Positions 35,443 through 44,340 are shown, numbered from the stretch's first letter. The stretch is 64,000 nucleotides of DNA from Pseudolabrys taiwanensis (GCF_003367395.1 NZ_CP031417.1:3906001-3970000), one strand, 5' to 3'. Notes: a model not told the origin generated them from the letters alone. Made by a program: numbers and translations.

Positions 35443-36978
35443 TCAAAGCGAATTCAGCGATGGCACATTGGCCCGGTACCAGGCCTGGAGCGGCCCCAGC
35501 GCGGGGTGCGCCAGCGATCGCTGCAGATAGCCCCATACGCGCGGCAGATGACGCAAATATTGCGGCTTGTGGTCGCGCTTCTCCAGGCGCGCGAAGATAC
35601 CCAGAATCTTCGAGGCGCGTTGCGCCGCCATCGTGGCATAAAGCCGCGCGAAGGCGCCCGCGTCGAAGCCCGGATCGGCCGCGTGCCGCGCACGCAGGTA
35701 GCGCGTGAGCAAAGTCAGCTCGAGCTTCTCCGACACGTCGACGCGCGCGTCCTGCAGCAACGACGCGACGTCGTAAGCCGGCGGGCCCATCACCGCGTCC
35801 TGAAAATCCAAAAGGCCGATGCGTTTAATGCCTTCGCGTTCCGGCAGCCACAGGAGATTGGGCGAATGATAGTCGCGCAACACCCAGGTCGGCGCCGCTT
35901 CGATCGCGGGCTGGAGCGCCTCGCGCCAGAGGGCCACATATTCCGCGCGCTGCTCAGGTGCGGCCGGCGCCTGAAGCTTCGGCAGATACCAGTCGAGCAA
36001 CAATTCGACTTCGATCAGCATCGCGCCGATATCGTAAGGCGGAACGGTGTAGATCACGCCCGGCGACACCGGCAAAGTGTCGGGCAGCTTCATCGCATGC
36101 AGCGCTGAAAGCACGTCCGTTGCCACGCCGTAACGCGCCTCGATCGGCACCGGCGGCTCGCCGTCGACCACCAATTCGTTGCCGAGATCTTCGAGCACGA
36201 TCAGGCCGTCGCCGCTGTCGGCGGCGAAGATCTTCGGCGCCGAGAAGCCGCGTTCGTGGAGCGCCCGCGCGATCGCCATGAACGGCGTCACGGTTTCGGC
36301 AAGATGGGCAATGGCGCTGTAGGGCTTGCCGTCGCGCACCGGCGGTCCGTCCGGACGCTTGGGCGAATTCATCAGGATATAACTGGCGCCGTCGCGCACC
36401 AGCCGCTCGTAGGAGCGCGTGGAGGCATCGCCCTGAATACGAATGCGGCTTGCAACGCCGAAGCCGTTGCCGATCAGAAAGCGCCGGACGGTGTCGATGC
36501 GCTCCGCGCGCGCGGCGCAGCTGCCGTAGCCGGTGACATGCACATGGCGGAAGCTGCGCGCCTTGTCGGGGTCCAGCGTAAAGGCGATGTCGAAACGATC
36601 GGCCGCGAGCTGGCTGCCGGCACGGTCGGGCCACTCCAGCAGCGTCACCGCGTTGTCGCCGAACTCCTCGAAGCCGAGCTCGGTCAGTTCATCCGGTCCG
36701 GACAGACGATAGAGGTCGGCGTGGACCAGGTTGAAGCGCGGCAGCGTATAGGCCTGCATCAAGGTGAAGGTCGGGCTCGGCACCTCGATGGTCGGATTGT
36801 CGGCGAGATAGCGGATGAGCGCGCGGGCAAACGTCGTCTTGCCCGCGCCGAGGTCGCCCGACAGCGTGATGAGATCGCCGGCCTCGATGGCGCCGGCGAT
36901 ATCGGCCATCAGCCGATAGGTCGCCTGCTCGTCGGCGACCTCGACCGTGAAGCTGTAGCTGCCGCTCGTCGAGGGCAT
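35443..36978 (-). CDS. TsaE-AmgK fusion: tRNA t6A ATPase joined to an anomeric MurNAc/GlcNAc kinase
   Basis: 511 residues encoding two proteins in one chain. Residues 1 to about 155 are TsaE, the ATPase of the threonylcarbamoyl-adenosine tRNA modification complex: Walker A SGDLGAGKTTFARAL, VPSPTFTLM and HADLYRL. From about 165 to the end is an aminoglycoside-phosphotransferase fold like AmgK: GDASTRSYERL, the catalytic loop VLRDYHSPNLLWL and metal loop LLDFQDAVMGPPAYDV. AmgK phosphorylates MurNAc at carbon 1 for MurU, encoded next. In Pseudomonas these are separate genes; fused or adjacent forms are seen in Hyphomicrobiales. No stop or frameshift separates the halves. Confidence 0.92.
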   Translation of the reverse strand: MPSTSGSYSFTVEVADEQATYRLMADIAGAIEAGDLITLSGDLGAGKTTFARALIRYLADNPTIEVPSPTFTLMQAYTLPRFNLVHADLYRLSGPDELTELGFEEFGDNAVTLLEWPDRAGSQLAADRFDIAFTLDPDKARSFRHVHVTGYGSCAARAERIDTVRRFLIGNGFGVASRIRIQGDASTRSYERLVRDGASYILMNSPKRPDGPPVRDGKPYSAIAHLAETVTPFMAIARALHERGFSAPKIFAADSGDGLIVLEDLGNELVVDGEPPVPIEARYGVATDVLSALHAMKLPDTLPVSPGVIYTVPPYDIGAMLIEVELLLDWYLPKLQAPAAPEQRAEYVALWREALQPAIEAAPTWVLRDYHSPNLLWLPEREGIKRIGLLDFQDAVMGPPAYDVASLLQDARVDVSEKLELTLLTRYLRARHAADPGFDAGAFARLYATMAAQRASKILGIFARLEKRDHKPQYLRHLPRVWGYLQRSLAHPALGPLQAWYRANVPSLNSL

Positions 36979-37048
36979 CGAATCATCCGTCTTAAGGGCC
37001 CTGCGCCCTTATAGACGGCACCGGCGGCCGGGGGCCAGCCGGTCGCCC

Positions 37049-38233
37049 TCAGGTCAGTTCCACCGTCAGCGGATTATAGGAGTAGAGCCACTTGTTGCGG
37101 TCCTTGCCCTCGTCGCGCTTGGCGAATTCGGCGCGGATCGCGGCTTCCGAATGCAGGTGGAAAAGCCGGCGGTTGTCGCTCGACTGCAGGACGATGCGCG
37201 ACGTGCGTTCGATGCGGTTGCGCTGATAGAGCTGCAGCGCCGCGGCGATGTCGCTCTCCATGTTGAGCGCGCGCGCCAGCACGGCGCCGTCCTCGATCGC
37301 CATCACCGCGCCCTGCGCGAGATAGGGCAAGGTCGCATGCGCGGAATCGCCGAGCAGCGTGGTGCGCTCGGTGCTCCAGTTCTTGATCGGCAGCCGGTTG
37401 TGCAGCGACCAGCGGTAGCACTTGTCCTTGTCGGCCTTGTCGATGATGGTCTGGATCGCCGGATGCCAGCCGGCATAATCGGCCTTCAACTGCTCCCACG
37501 GCATCTTGAGCGTCCACGACTCGTCCGACACTTCGTCGGTTTCGACGATGCCGACGAAGTTCAACAGCGCGCCGCCGCGCAGGTAATAGCAGACGATGTG
37601 GCCGCCCGGGCCCATGAACACCGACATCACCTGCGGCAGGAAATCCTTCGGCAGACGCTCGACCGGGACGATGATGCGCCAGGCGGCGTCGCCGGTATAA
37701 GTCGCCGGCACTTCGCCGACGATCTGCTTGCGCACCACGGATTTCAGCCCATCCGCGCCGAGCAGTATGTCGCCCTTGGCCGACGAGCCGTCGGCGAAAT
37801 TCAGCGTCACGCCGTCCGCCGTTTCGGTGAAGCCCGTGGCGCGCTTGTTGAGCTGCACCACATCCGGTTTGAAGGCGCGGGCACGATCGGCGAGGATGCC
37901 GTGGAAATCGGCGCGATGAAGCTGCGTGTAGGGCGCGCCGTGCAGGCGCTCGTGCTCCGCCGAAAGCGCGAAGCGTTGGATCAGCTCGCCGGTGTCGTGC
38001 AGGCGGAATTCGTAAGCCTCGGGACGCACGCCGACCTTGGTGATCGCCTCCTCGAGCCCCAGCGAGCGCAACGCGTGCATGGCGTTGGCCGAGATCTGGA
38101 TGCCAGCCCCGACTTCCTCCAACTTCGGCGCTTGCTCGTAGACTTCGACGTCGTGGCCTTCTTTCATGAGAAAGGAAGCGGCCGCCAAACCGCCGAGGCC
38201 GGCACCGGCGATCAAGATCTTGTGCTTTGCCAT
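37049..38233 (-). CDS. FAD-dependent aromatic monooxygenase (salicylate hydroxylase-like)
   Basis: 394 residues of the class A flavoprotein hydroxylases. The FAD Rossmann motif is KILIAGAGLGGLAAASFL at the start, the DG motif is LLGADGLKSVVRK in the middle, and the GD motif is LLGDSAHATLPYLAQGA near residue 300. These enzymes use NAD(P)H and oxygen to hydroxylate aromatic acids such as salicylate, 3-hydroxybenzoate or 6-hydroxynicotinate. Which one cannot be read from the sequence. ATG 38233 follows a good in-frame start; nine extra residues are possible at 38260. It stands alone between the murU block and divL, with no ring-cleavage genes next to it. Confidence 0.87.
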   Translation of the reverse strand: MAKHKILIAGAGLGGLAAASFLMKEGHDVEVYEQAPKLEEVGAGIQISANAMHALRSLGLEEAITKVGVRPEAYEFRLHDTGELIQRFALSAEHERLHGAPYTQLHRADFHGILADRARAFKPDVVQLNKRATGFTETADGVTLNFADGSSAKGDILLGADGLKSVVRKQIVGEVPATYTGDAAWRIIVPVERLPKDFLPQVMSVFMGPGGHIVCYYLRGGALLNFVGIVETDEVSDESWTLKMPWEQLKADYAGWHPAIQTIIDKADKDKCYRWSLHNRLPIKNWSTERTTLLGDSAHATLPYLAQGAVMAIEDGAVLARALNMESDIAAALQLYQRNRIERTSRIVLQSSDNRRLFHLHSEAAIRAEFAKRDEGKDRNKWLYSYNPLTVELT

Positions 38234-38632
38234 CGTCTTCTTCTTTTCAAGCCGCGGCAAAAGTGCCGCAGGGCGGGGCTATTTCGCCTGTCCCGCCGCA
38301 CGGATCAAGCGCCGATTGCGTGTGGCGGAAGGCGCGCCGGATTGCCCCAACCGCGACGCTTTACGCCCCAAACGGCCCCCACACACCGATGGGCAGCCGC
38401 CCGCATCGCCGTTCAAATTTGCACACGGGTGAATGTGAATTCGCGCAAGCCCCGCGCTGGCTCACGCGATCGTCATCGCGCGGGACGCCGCGTTCGCATT
38501 TGAGCGCAATCGCACCGCCAGTGAATCACGCGGGCTGTCAGCGCGTTGTCGTCGAGGGTCCTGTCACGGACATATCACCCCTGCGTCGCCGATATTGCCA
38601 CGGGAATGTCACGGTTTCGCCCCGTCTGGACA

Positions 38633-38657
38633 GGAACACCTTCCGCTCGTGGACGTT
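38633..38657 (+). promoter_or_regulatory. EcfG (general stress response) promoter
   Basis: GGAAC at 38633-38637 and CGTT at 38654-38657 separated by exactly 16 bases, the consensus for the alphaproteobacterial general stress sigma factor EcfG. Transcription would start near 38665, giving a short leader with AAGGAG before the ATG at 38701. The rest of the 467-base gap from 38234 shows no gene. Confidence 0.75.
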
Positions 38658-38700
38658 TGCAAAACGATCACGCCTTTGCAGATCATCAAGGAGTTCTAGT

Positions 38701-39135
38701 ATGCGCAAAGCACTTTTCGCCCTTCCGCTCGCGGCCGCGGCGGCATTTGCCACGCCCGCCCTGGCGCAGCCGTACGGCCACAACGATTACGCCTCCGCTG
38801 ACGCCCGTGCGGCCGCGCCGTGGGTTCTTGGCACCGCGGCCGGCACTGCCGTCGCGCTCGGCGCCTATAACGGCTGGTACACGGGTTGGGGCGCGGCCGG
38901 CGCCGCGCTGCCGACCAGCGCTGTCGGCGCAGCCGCCGTTGGCGGCGTCGCGGCCATGGGCACCGTCGCCTTCATCGGCGGTTGGATGCAGCCGTGCAGC
39001 GGCTTCCAGGCGCTGTTCGATCTCAACCACGGCCGCTGCGTGAACGGTCAGTATGTGGGTGATCGGGTGAGCTACAACGAGCCCGGTCCGGACCGCCCCT
39101 ACCGCCGTCACCATCACCGCCGTAGCTATCGCTGA
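38701..39135 (+). CDS. Small exported glycine/alanine-rich protein of unknown function
   Basis: 144 residues. A signal peptide is clear at residues 1-22 (MRKALFALPLAAAAAFATPALA). The mature part holds two hydrophobic Ala/Gly-rich helical stretches (VLGTAAGTAVALGAY and GAAAVGGVAAMGTVAFIGGW), a pair of cysteines about 17 residues apart (QPCSGF and GRCVNGQ) and a His/Arg-rich tail. I recognise no family. It resembles the small stress-induced envelope proteins common in rhizobia, consistent with its EcfG promoter. AAGGAG lies eight bases before the ATG. Confidence 0.8.
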   Translation: MRKALFALPLAAAAAFATPALAQPYGHNDYASADARAAAPWVLGTAAGTAVALGAYNGWYTGWGAAGAALPTSAVGAAAVGGVAAMGTVAFIGGWMQPCSGFQALFDLNHGRCVNGQYVGDRVSYNEPGPDRPYRRHHHRRSYR

Positions 39136-39166
39136 TGCCGACGGTCGCTTTCAGCTAAAGCGCATT

Positions 39167-39192
39167 GATGGCCGGGCTCACGCCCGGCCATC
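39167..39192. terminator. Two-way hairpin between the exported protein gene and divL
   Basis: An 11-bp stem GATGGCCGGGC/GCCCGGCCATC with a four-base loop lies in the middle of a 75-base gap between converging genes. The U-tract is poor on both sides, so termination efficiency is uncertain. Confidence 0.5.
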
Positions 39193-39210
39193 TTGCTATG
39201 AGCGTCTGAA

Positions 39211-41730
39211 TTATGCCGCCGACTGCTTGGCCTGCTGCGCCACCGGAAAGACGCAGGTCACTGTCGTGCCTTGACCGAGCACGGAGTCGATCGTGACCGT
39301 GCCGCCATGCAGCTCGACGAACGACCGCACCAGTGACAGCCCCAGGCCCGGGCCGCGATGCTCCGACCCGCGCGGATCGGTCTCGAACCACTTGAACACC
39401 CTCTCCTTGTCCTCCGGCGGAATGCCGGGCCCGTGATCGATCACGGAGAACACCACCGCGTCCGGACGCCGCTCGGCGGCGAAGGTGATCGTCTCACCCT
39501 CCGGCGAGAAGCCGACCGCATTGGACAGGAGATTGAACAGGATCTGCCGCAGCCGCCGCTCGTCGGCGGTGAACGATCCGATCGTGGGCAGCGCGCGGAT
39601 GTCGAGCGTGATGTTGCTCTTGACGAGCCGGTCCTGCACGCCTTCGGCGGCCGCCACCATGCTGGCGCGGATATCGACCTCGCCGAGATTGAGCGTCATT
39701 GCGCCCGCATCGATGGTGGCAAGGTCGAGGATGTTGTTGATGATCGCGAGCAGCGCGTTGGTCGAAGTGGTGATGTAACCGAGATATTCGCGCTGCTTTT
39801 CGGTGAGCGGGCCGAAGGCCGCGTCGCCGAGGATGTGCGCGAAGCCGATGATGTTGGTCAGCGGCGAGCGCAGTTCGTACGACACGTGGTGCACGAAATC
39901 GATCTTGATCGAGTCGGCGGCCACTAGCGCTTCGTTGCGCTCGCGTAGCGCGCGCTCGACATTCACCGTGTCGGACACGTCCTGGAAGGTAACCAACGTG
40001 GCGCCGTCCGGCAGCGGCATCGTGGTCACATCGATCATCATGCCGTCGCGACGCTCGATGCGCGCCACCAGGGGCTCGCGGCCGTCGATGGCCGTCACCG
40101 CCCCGCGCAGATTGCGCCAGATGAGATTGTCGTCGTGCTGCACCTGACACCAGGCGGTCACCGCCTCGACGTGCGGGTGCTGATCGAGCGCCTCCGGCGT
40201 CAGCTTCCACATGCGCTGGAAGGCCGGATTGTGCAGGCGCACGCGGCCGTCCGAGCCGAACACCGCCACCGCCTCGGCAAGATGGTCGAGCGTCTCGCTC
40301 TGCACCTTGATGAGCGCGTCGTAGCGCCGGTGCATATCGAGGCCTTCGGTCACGTCATCGTAGAGATAAGTGACGCCGCCTTCGGGATTGGGCGTGGTGA
40401 CGACGCGCATCGTGCGGTTATCGGGCAGGTGCCACATATGCTCCTGCGGCTCGACGGCGCGATAGGCTTCGTAAAGCTGCTGCTTCCATTCCCGGAAATT
40501 CTGCTGCTCCGGCAGCTTGCGGTTCGCGCGCAAGGTGTCGAGAACGGCCGAATCGGTTGGGTTCTGATCGAGGAAGCCGGCATTGAGCTCGAACAGCGAG
40601 CGGAAGGCGGCGTTGTAGAAGATCAGTTTGCGATCGACATTGAAGATGGCGACGCCGGTCGCGAGCTGATCGAGCACGCGGCGATGCGCCTCCACCATGC
40701 GCGCGAGTTCGCCGCGCATGCCTTCGGCCTCGGTGCGGTCGAGCGCCATGCCGACGCTGCCTTTGCCGGCCGGCGCATCGACCACGTCGAAGATGCGGCG
40801 TTCGCCGGCCGCGATCGCCGGGACGCGCCCTGCATACGTTTCGTTGGCCGCGCGGGCGCGCACGACCTCGGCGCGCGCGTTGCGATCGAGCAATTCCAGC
40901 GAGCGCGAAACGGCGTCGGTCGGATCGGTGGCCTCGACGGCGCGCGCATAAGCCTCGTTCACGAACACCAACTGGCCGTGCTGGTCGCGTGCCCATACCG
41001 GGGCGGGCAGCGAGTCGAGCAGCTCCCGCATCGTTGCGACGTCGCTCGACAGCTTTTCGTGACGGGCGGCAAGTTCAATCAAATCGCGCTCGAAGCCACT
41101 GACGTCGCGCAGACGCAGGATGGCGCTGCCGCCGACGGCGCGGCCTTCCGCTTCGATGGGACGGCCGATCCGCGTCGTCAGATTCATGACGAAGCCATGG
41201 CCCTCGCTGCGCAGCCGTTCGACCGCGTGCTCCATCTGCTGCGCCGCCGCCGGCTCGAGCCATGTGCCAAACGCAAGGACGCGCTCGGGCACACCGCCGG
41301 GCACGACGATCGACGTCTCGCCGAGAATGTCCGGCGCATCGGCCGCGGCAGCCCAGGCGACCAACACCTGCGGTTCGGCCATCAGCATGGCCTTGAGCCG
41401 ATCGATCTCGGAGTGCAGCGCCATCGCTTCGTCGCGCGACACGCTCTCGAGCAAGCTGTTGCGACGGCGCGCACGCATCAGCGCCACGGTGGAGAGAACG
41501 GCGAAGCAGCCCAGGCCCAGGGTCAAGGTGAGCGTCGCCATCTCCTGGCTGCCAAAGGCACCGGCGAGCGAGCGCAGCGGCTCGATCACCGCAAGCGCAG
41601 GGCCGACGCTGGCGCGCGCCGGCGTCAGGAACGTCCCACAAAGGTTTATGGTTGCGAAGGCGGTTAAGAATCCGCCTCGCCACGGACGAGAACGCAGCCT
41701 CTCGTTCGCCGTCCGGATTATCTCCGGCAT
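39211..41730 (-). CDS. divL: DivL-like PAS sensor pseudo-kinase with tyrosine in the H-box
   Basis: A membrane-anchored cell-cycle regulator of the histidine-kinase family. DivL controls CckA and so CtrA activity in Caulobacter and rhizobia. One membrane segment (TLTLTLGLGCFAVLSTVALM) lies near the N-terminus, followed by at least three PAS-type regions (MRELLDSLPAPVWARDQ, LDQLATGVAIFNVDRKL, LDHLAEAVAVFGSDGRV). The dimerisation motif is HHVSYELRSPLT, with tyrosine (codon 39877-39879) where kinases have the phospho-histidine, the DivL hallmark. The ATPase domain looks intact: LLSNAVGFS, DHGPGIP and GPGLGLSLV. The start is 41730 or 41775. The Rrf2 gene lies upstream on the same strand. Confidence 0.9.
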   Translation of the reverse strand: MPEIIRTANERLRSRPWRGGFLTAFATINLCGTFLTPARASVGPALAVIEPLRSLAGAFGSQEMATLTLTLGLGCFAVLSTVALMRARRRNSLLESVSRDEAMALHSEIDRLKAMLMAEPQVLVAWAAAADAPDILGETSIVVPGGVPERVLAFGTWLEPAAAQQMEHAVERLRSEGHGFVMNLTTRIGRPIEAEGRAVGGSAILRLRDVSGFERDLIELAARHEKLSSDVATMRELLDSLPAPVWARDQHGQLVFVNEAYARAVEATDPTDAVSRSLELLDRNARAEVVRARAANETYAGRVPAIAAGERRIFDVVDAPAGKGSVGMALDRTEAEGMRGELARMVEAHRRVLDQLATGVAIFNVDRKLIFYNAAFRSLFELNAGFLDQNPTDSAVLDTLRANRKLPEQQNFREWKQQLYEAYRAVEPQEHMWHLPDNRTMRVVTTPNPEGGVTYLYDDVTEGLDMHRRYDALIKVQSETLDHLAEAVAVFGSDGRVRLHNPAFQRMWKLTPEALDQHPHVEAVTAWCQVQHDDNLIWRNLRGAVTAIDGREPLVARIERRDGMMIDVTTMPLPDGATLVTFQDVSDTVNVERALRERNEALVAADSIKIDFVHHVSYELRSPLTNIIGFAHILGDAAFGPLTEKQREYLGYITTSTNALLAIINNILDLATIDAGAMTLNLGEVDIRASMVAAAEGVQDRLVKSNITLDIRALPTIGSFTADERRLRQILFNLLSNAVGFSPEGETITFAAERRPDAVVFSVIDHGPGIPPEDKERVFKWFETDPRGSEHRGPGLGLSLVRSFVELHGGTVTIDSVLGQGTTVTCVFPVAQQAKQSAA

Positions 41731-41864
41731 ATTCGGGCCTGCCCCAGGAATTGCGAGCGGTGTCCGCCACACCATTCGCGAATCACAAGACTTTAGCGCC
41801 CGGGGGACTCCTGCCGAAAGAGTCCAGACCGTGAACGGGTAAAGAAGCGGCGCGCGACGCGAAA

Positions 41865-42275
41865 TTACTTCGCCGGAGCAGCGCGCTTGGCCATGTCTTC
41901 GACGTTGATCTTGCCGAGCGCGGCCGAGAATGTGCGCTCGGCTTCGATGAGCGCCGGCTGCACCACCTCGCTGACGATCGACGACGGCGGCAGCGGTGGA
42001 TCTTCCGCCTCTTCGGCGCGGCTCGCGGCGCGCAGAATTTCGTCGACGGTGATGCGGCTCTGCTCGCGCGCGATCTCGTAGCCGCCATGCGGCCCACGGA
42101 TGCCCTTGAGGATGCCCTCACGCACCAATGCCTGCAGCACCGGCTCGAGATGGCGCGGTGGAAGCTTGTGACGCGCCGCCAAGGCCTTCGCCGACACCGG
42201 CCGGCCGCGGGCGTTAATGGCAACGTCGATGACAGCAGCTATCGCAAGAATGCCCTTGCGAGAAACGAGCGGCAT
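41865..42275 (-). CDS. Rrf2 family transcriptional regulator without cysteines
   Basis: 136 residues with the Rrf2 winged helix: KALAARHKLPPRHLEPVLQALVREGILKGIRGPHGGYEIARE, ending in the typical GGY wing. Family members such as IscR, NsrR and RirA bind an iron-sulfur cluster through three cysteines. Here the corresponding region (EEAEDPPLPPSSIVSEVVQ) has none, so it cannot sense through a cluster in that way. It is 134 bases upstream of divL and divergent from nothing; dut lies on the same strand beyond it. Its targets are unknown. Confidence 0.88.
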   Translation of the reverse strand: MPLVSRKGILAIAAVIDVAINARGRPVSAKALAARHKLPPRHLEPVLQALVREGILKGIRGPHGGYEIAREQSRITVDEILRAASRAEEAEDPPLPPSSIVSEVVQPALIEAERTFSAALGKINVEDMAKRAAPAK

Positions 42276-42363
42276 TGGACAGCACCAGTCGCACTTGCAA
42301 CGATGCTAGAGGTAATAGATTACAGCTAGTCTCACGTCCAGCGTTCAATTTTAAAAAATTTCC

Positions 42364-42819
42364 TCAACCTCCGGTAGAACCAAAACCGCCGGCGCCGCGC
42401 GCCGTCTCGTCGAGCGACGCCACTTCGCGCAGCACCATCTGCAAAACCGGCGCGACGATCATTTGCGCGATGCGCATGCCGCGCGTGACGACGACCGGAT
42501 CGCCGCCGTGATTGACGAGCAACACCTGCACTTCACCACGATAATCGGCATCGATCGTTCCCGGCGCATTGAGCACGGTCAGGCCGTGTTTCACGGCAAG
42601 GCCCGAGCGCGGCCGCACCTGCGCTTCCGTCCCGACGGGCAGCGCAATAGCGATGCCGGTCGGCACCAGGGCGCGCGAACCCGGCGCGATCGTCAACGGC
42701 GCATCGTCCGGCACAGCGGCGAGCAGATCGGCACCGGCCGCGTGCGCGGTCTGATAGGCGGGCAACGGCAGATCGTAACCATGCGGCAATCGCATCACGC
42801 GGATTTCGGACGTGCTCAC
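42364..42819 (-). CDS. dut: Deoxyuridine 5'-triphosphate nucleotidohydrolase
   Basis: Hydrolyses dUTP to dUMP, keeping uracil out of DNA and feeding thymidylate synthesis. The 151 residues of this trimeric enzyme show all motifs: motif 1 [10 protein letters not shown], motif 2 [15 protein letters not shown], motif 3 [15 protein letters not shown], motif 4 [10 protein letters not shown] and the C-terminal arm [10 protein letters not shown]. The start is GTG at 42819 overlapping the coaBC stop by four bases (GTGA), so translation is coupled. The coaBC-dut pair is conserved as in E. coli. Confidence 0.97.
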   Translation of the reverse strand: MSTSEIRVMRLPHGYDLPLPAYQTAHAAGADLLAAVPDDAPLTIAPGSRALVPTGIAIALPVGTEAQVRPRSGLAVKHGLTVLNAPGTIDADYRGEVQVLLVNHGGDPVVVTRGMRIAQMIVAPVLQMVLREVASLDETARGAGGFGSTGG

Positions 42820-44237
42820 TTTTTCGCTCCATTGCGCGCAGCCGCGATGCGATCGATCAACATCGCGGCCACTTCTTCTTTCGATTGCGTCGGCCAGGCT
42901 TCCACGCCCGCACCGGTGACAAGCTGAATGGTGTTGCGGTCGCCGCCCATGATGCCGGTCGCCGGCGACACATCGTTGGCGAGGATCCAATCGCAGCCCT
43001 TGCGCGCCAGTTTGTCCTTGGCGTTGGCGACGACATTCTCGGTCTCGGCGGCAAAACCGATGACGAGCGGCGGACGCTGCTGCGTACGGTGCGCGATGGT
43101 CGACAGAATGTCGGGATTTTCGACCAAGGCCAGTTCGGGCGTCGATTGACCCGCCTTTTTCTTGATCTTCTGCTCGCCCGCATTGGCGACACGCCAATCG
43201 GCCACTGCCGCCGCGAAGATCGCGACATCGACGGGCAGCGCCTGCTCGACAGCCGCGAGCATGTCGCGCGCGCTCTCCACCTTGACGATCTTCACGCCCG
43301 TCGGATCGAGCACGTTCACCGGCCCGCTCACCAACGTCACCTCGGCGCCGGCGCGGGCGGCGGCGGCGGCGATGGCGTGCCCTTGTTTGCCGGAAGAACG
43401 GTTGGCGATGTAGCGCACCGGATCGATCGGCTCGTGTGTCGGGCCGGAGGTGATGAGAACACGCACGCCTTTGAGCGGCTGTGCTGCTTCGAGCGACAAG
43501 AGATTATCGGCAGCGGCGGCGATTTCGAGCGGCTCGGCCATGCGGCCCAAGCCGCGCTCGCCGGATTCCGCCATCTCGCCTTCGTTGGGTCCGACGAAAG
43601 CAAAGCCATCGGCCTTGAGCTGCGCCAGATTGCGCTGCGTCGCCTTGTTCGCCCACATATGCGGATTCATCGCCGGCGCGAGCAGCACATTCGTGCCCGC
43701 CGCGAGCAACACCGCGCTGGCGAGATCATCGGCGTGGCCGCCGCAAATCTTCGCCATGAGATCGGCGGTCGCCGGCGCGACGACGATGAGATCCGCTTCG
43801 CGCGCCAACCGAATGTGACCGACGTCGAATTCGGAGGTCTGGTCGAACAGATCGGTGAACACGCGCTCGCCGGTCAGCGCGCCGGCAGACAGCGGCGTGA
43901 TGAATTGCTCGGCCGCCTTAGTGAGAATGCAGCGCACGGCGATGCGCCGCTCGCGCAACCGCCGGATGAGATCGAGCGACTTGTACGCCGCGATGCCACC
44001 GCCGATGATCAGCAGCACGTGGCGGACGTCGGCCTCGATGACGGACCGTTGCTCGGCCCCCTCCTTTGGCGGATTAGGCGGGACGATGAGATCGAGCGCT
44101 TCATGGCCGGTCGCGTCCGCGGCCTCGCGCAGGATGGTGCGGACTTCGTCCTCCATCGAACGGCCGTGGCGCGCGGCACGCAGCCGCAGCAGCTTCTTGA
44201 GCCTCTCGTCGAGCTGGCGGACAGTGAGCGACGCCAT
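42816..44237 (-). CDS. coaBC: CoaBC with an N-terminal FitA-like ribbon-helix-helix domain
   Basis: Bifunctional phosphopantothenoylcysteine synthetase/decarboxylase for coenzyme A. Residues from about 70 are a complete CoaBC. The CoaC half has [19 protein letters not shown], the catalytic-type histidine in [22 protein letters not shown] and [16 protein letters not shown]. The CoaB half has [26 protein letters not shown] and the KIKK region. Residues 1-45 ([37 protein letters not shown]) are a ribbon-helix-helix fold of the FitA antitoxin type, followed by a proline-rich linker. ATG 44237 is set by GGGAG seven bases upstream. Total 473 residues versus about 400 normally. No PIN toxin gene is adjacent. 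dut is coupled downstream. Confidence 0.93.
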   Translation of the reverse strand: MASLTVRQLDERLKKLLRLRAARHGRSMEDEVRTILREAADATGHEALDLIVPPNPPKEGAEQRSVIEADVRHVLLIIGGGIAAYKSLDLIRRLRERRIAVRCILTKAAEQFITPLSAGALTGERVFTDLFDQTSEFDVGHIRLAREADLIVVAPATADLMAKICGGHADDLASAVLLAAGTNVLLAPAMNPHMWANKATQRNLAQLKADGFAFVGPNEGEMAESGERGLGRMAEPLEIAAAADNLLSLEAAQPLKGVRVLITSGPTHEPIDPVRYIANRSSGKQGHAIAAAAARAGAEVTLVSGPVNVLDPTGVKIVKVESARDMLAAVEQALPVDVAIFAAAVADWRVANAGEQKIKKKAGQSTPELALVENPDILSTIAHRTQQRPPLVIGFAAETENVVANAKDKLARKGCDWILANDVSPATGIMGGDRNTIQLVTGAGVEAWPTQSKEEVAAMLIDRIAAARNGAKK

Positions 44238-44274
44238 CGGAAAACTCCCGGATGGCGAACCCATAGCACTGGAA

Positions 44275-44300
44275 TGATTGCGATGCAATCAATGCAATCA
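44275..44300. promoter_or_regulatory. Candidate operator upstream of the RHH-coaBC gene
   Basis: TGATTGC, three bases, GCAATCA form an inverted repeat (44275-44291), and ATGCAATCA is repeated head-to-tail (44283-44291, 44292-44300). Thus three copies of a TGCAATCA-type half-site lie 38-63 bases upstream of the coaBC start. FitA is reported to bind TGCTATCA half-sites, one base different. The gap is also the promoter region of the divergent gene at 44402. Confidence 0.5.
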
Positions 44301-44340
44301 ATTTGCTCGAAGAGTTAGCTTCAGCTTATTACAAGCTTAC

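Noticed and set aside
40135..41667. 510-codon plus-strand frame opposite divL
   Set aside because: Antisense of a multi-PAS protein; no motif and no ribosome-binding site.
42885..44318. 477-codon plus-strand frame opposite coaBC
   Set aside because: Shadow frame; the minus strand has the clear CoaBC motifs.
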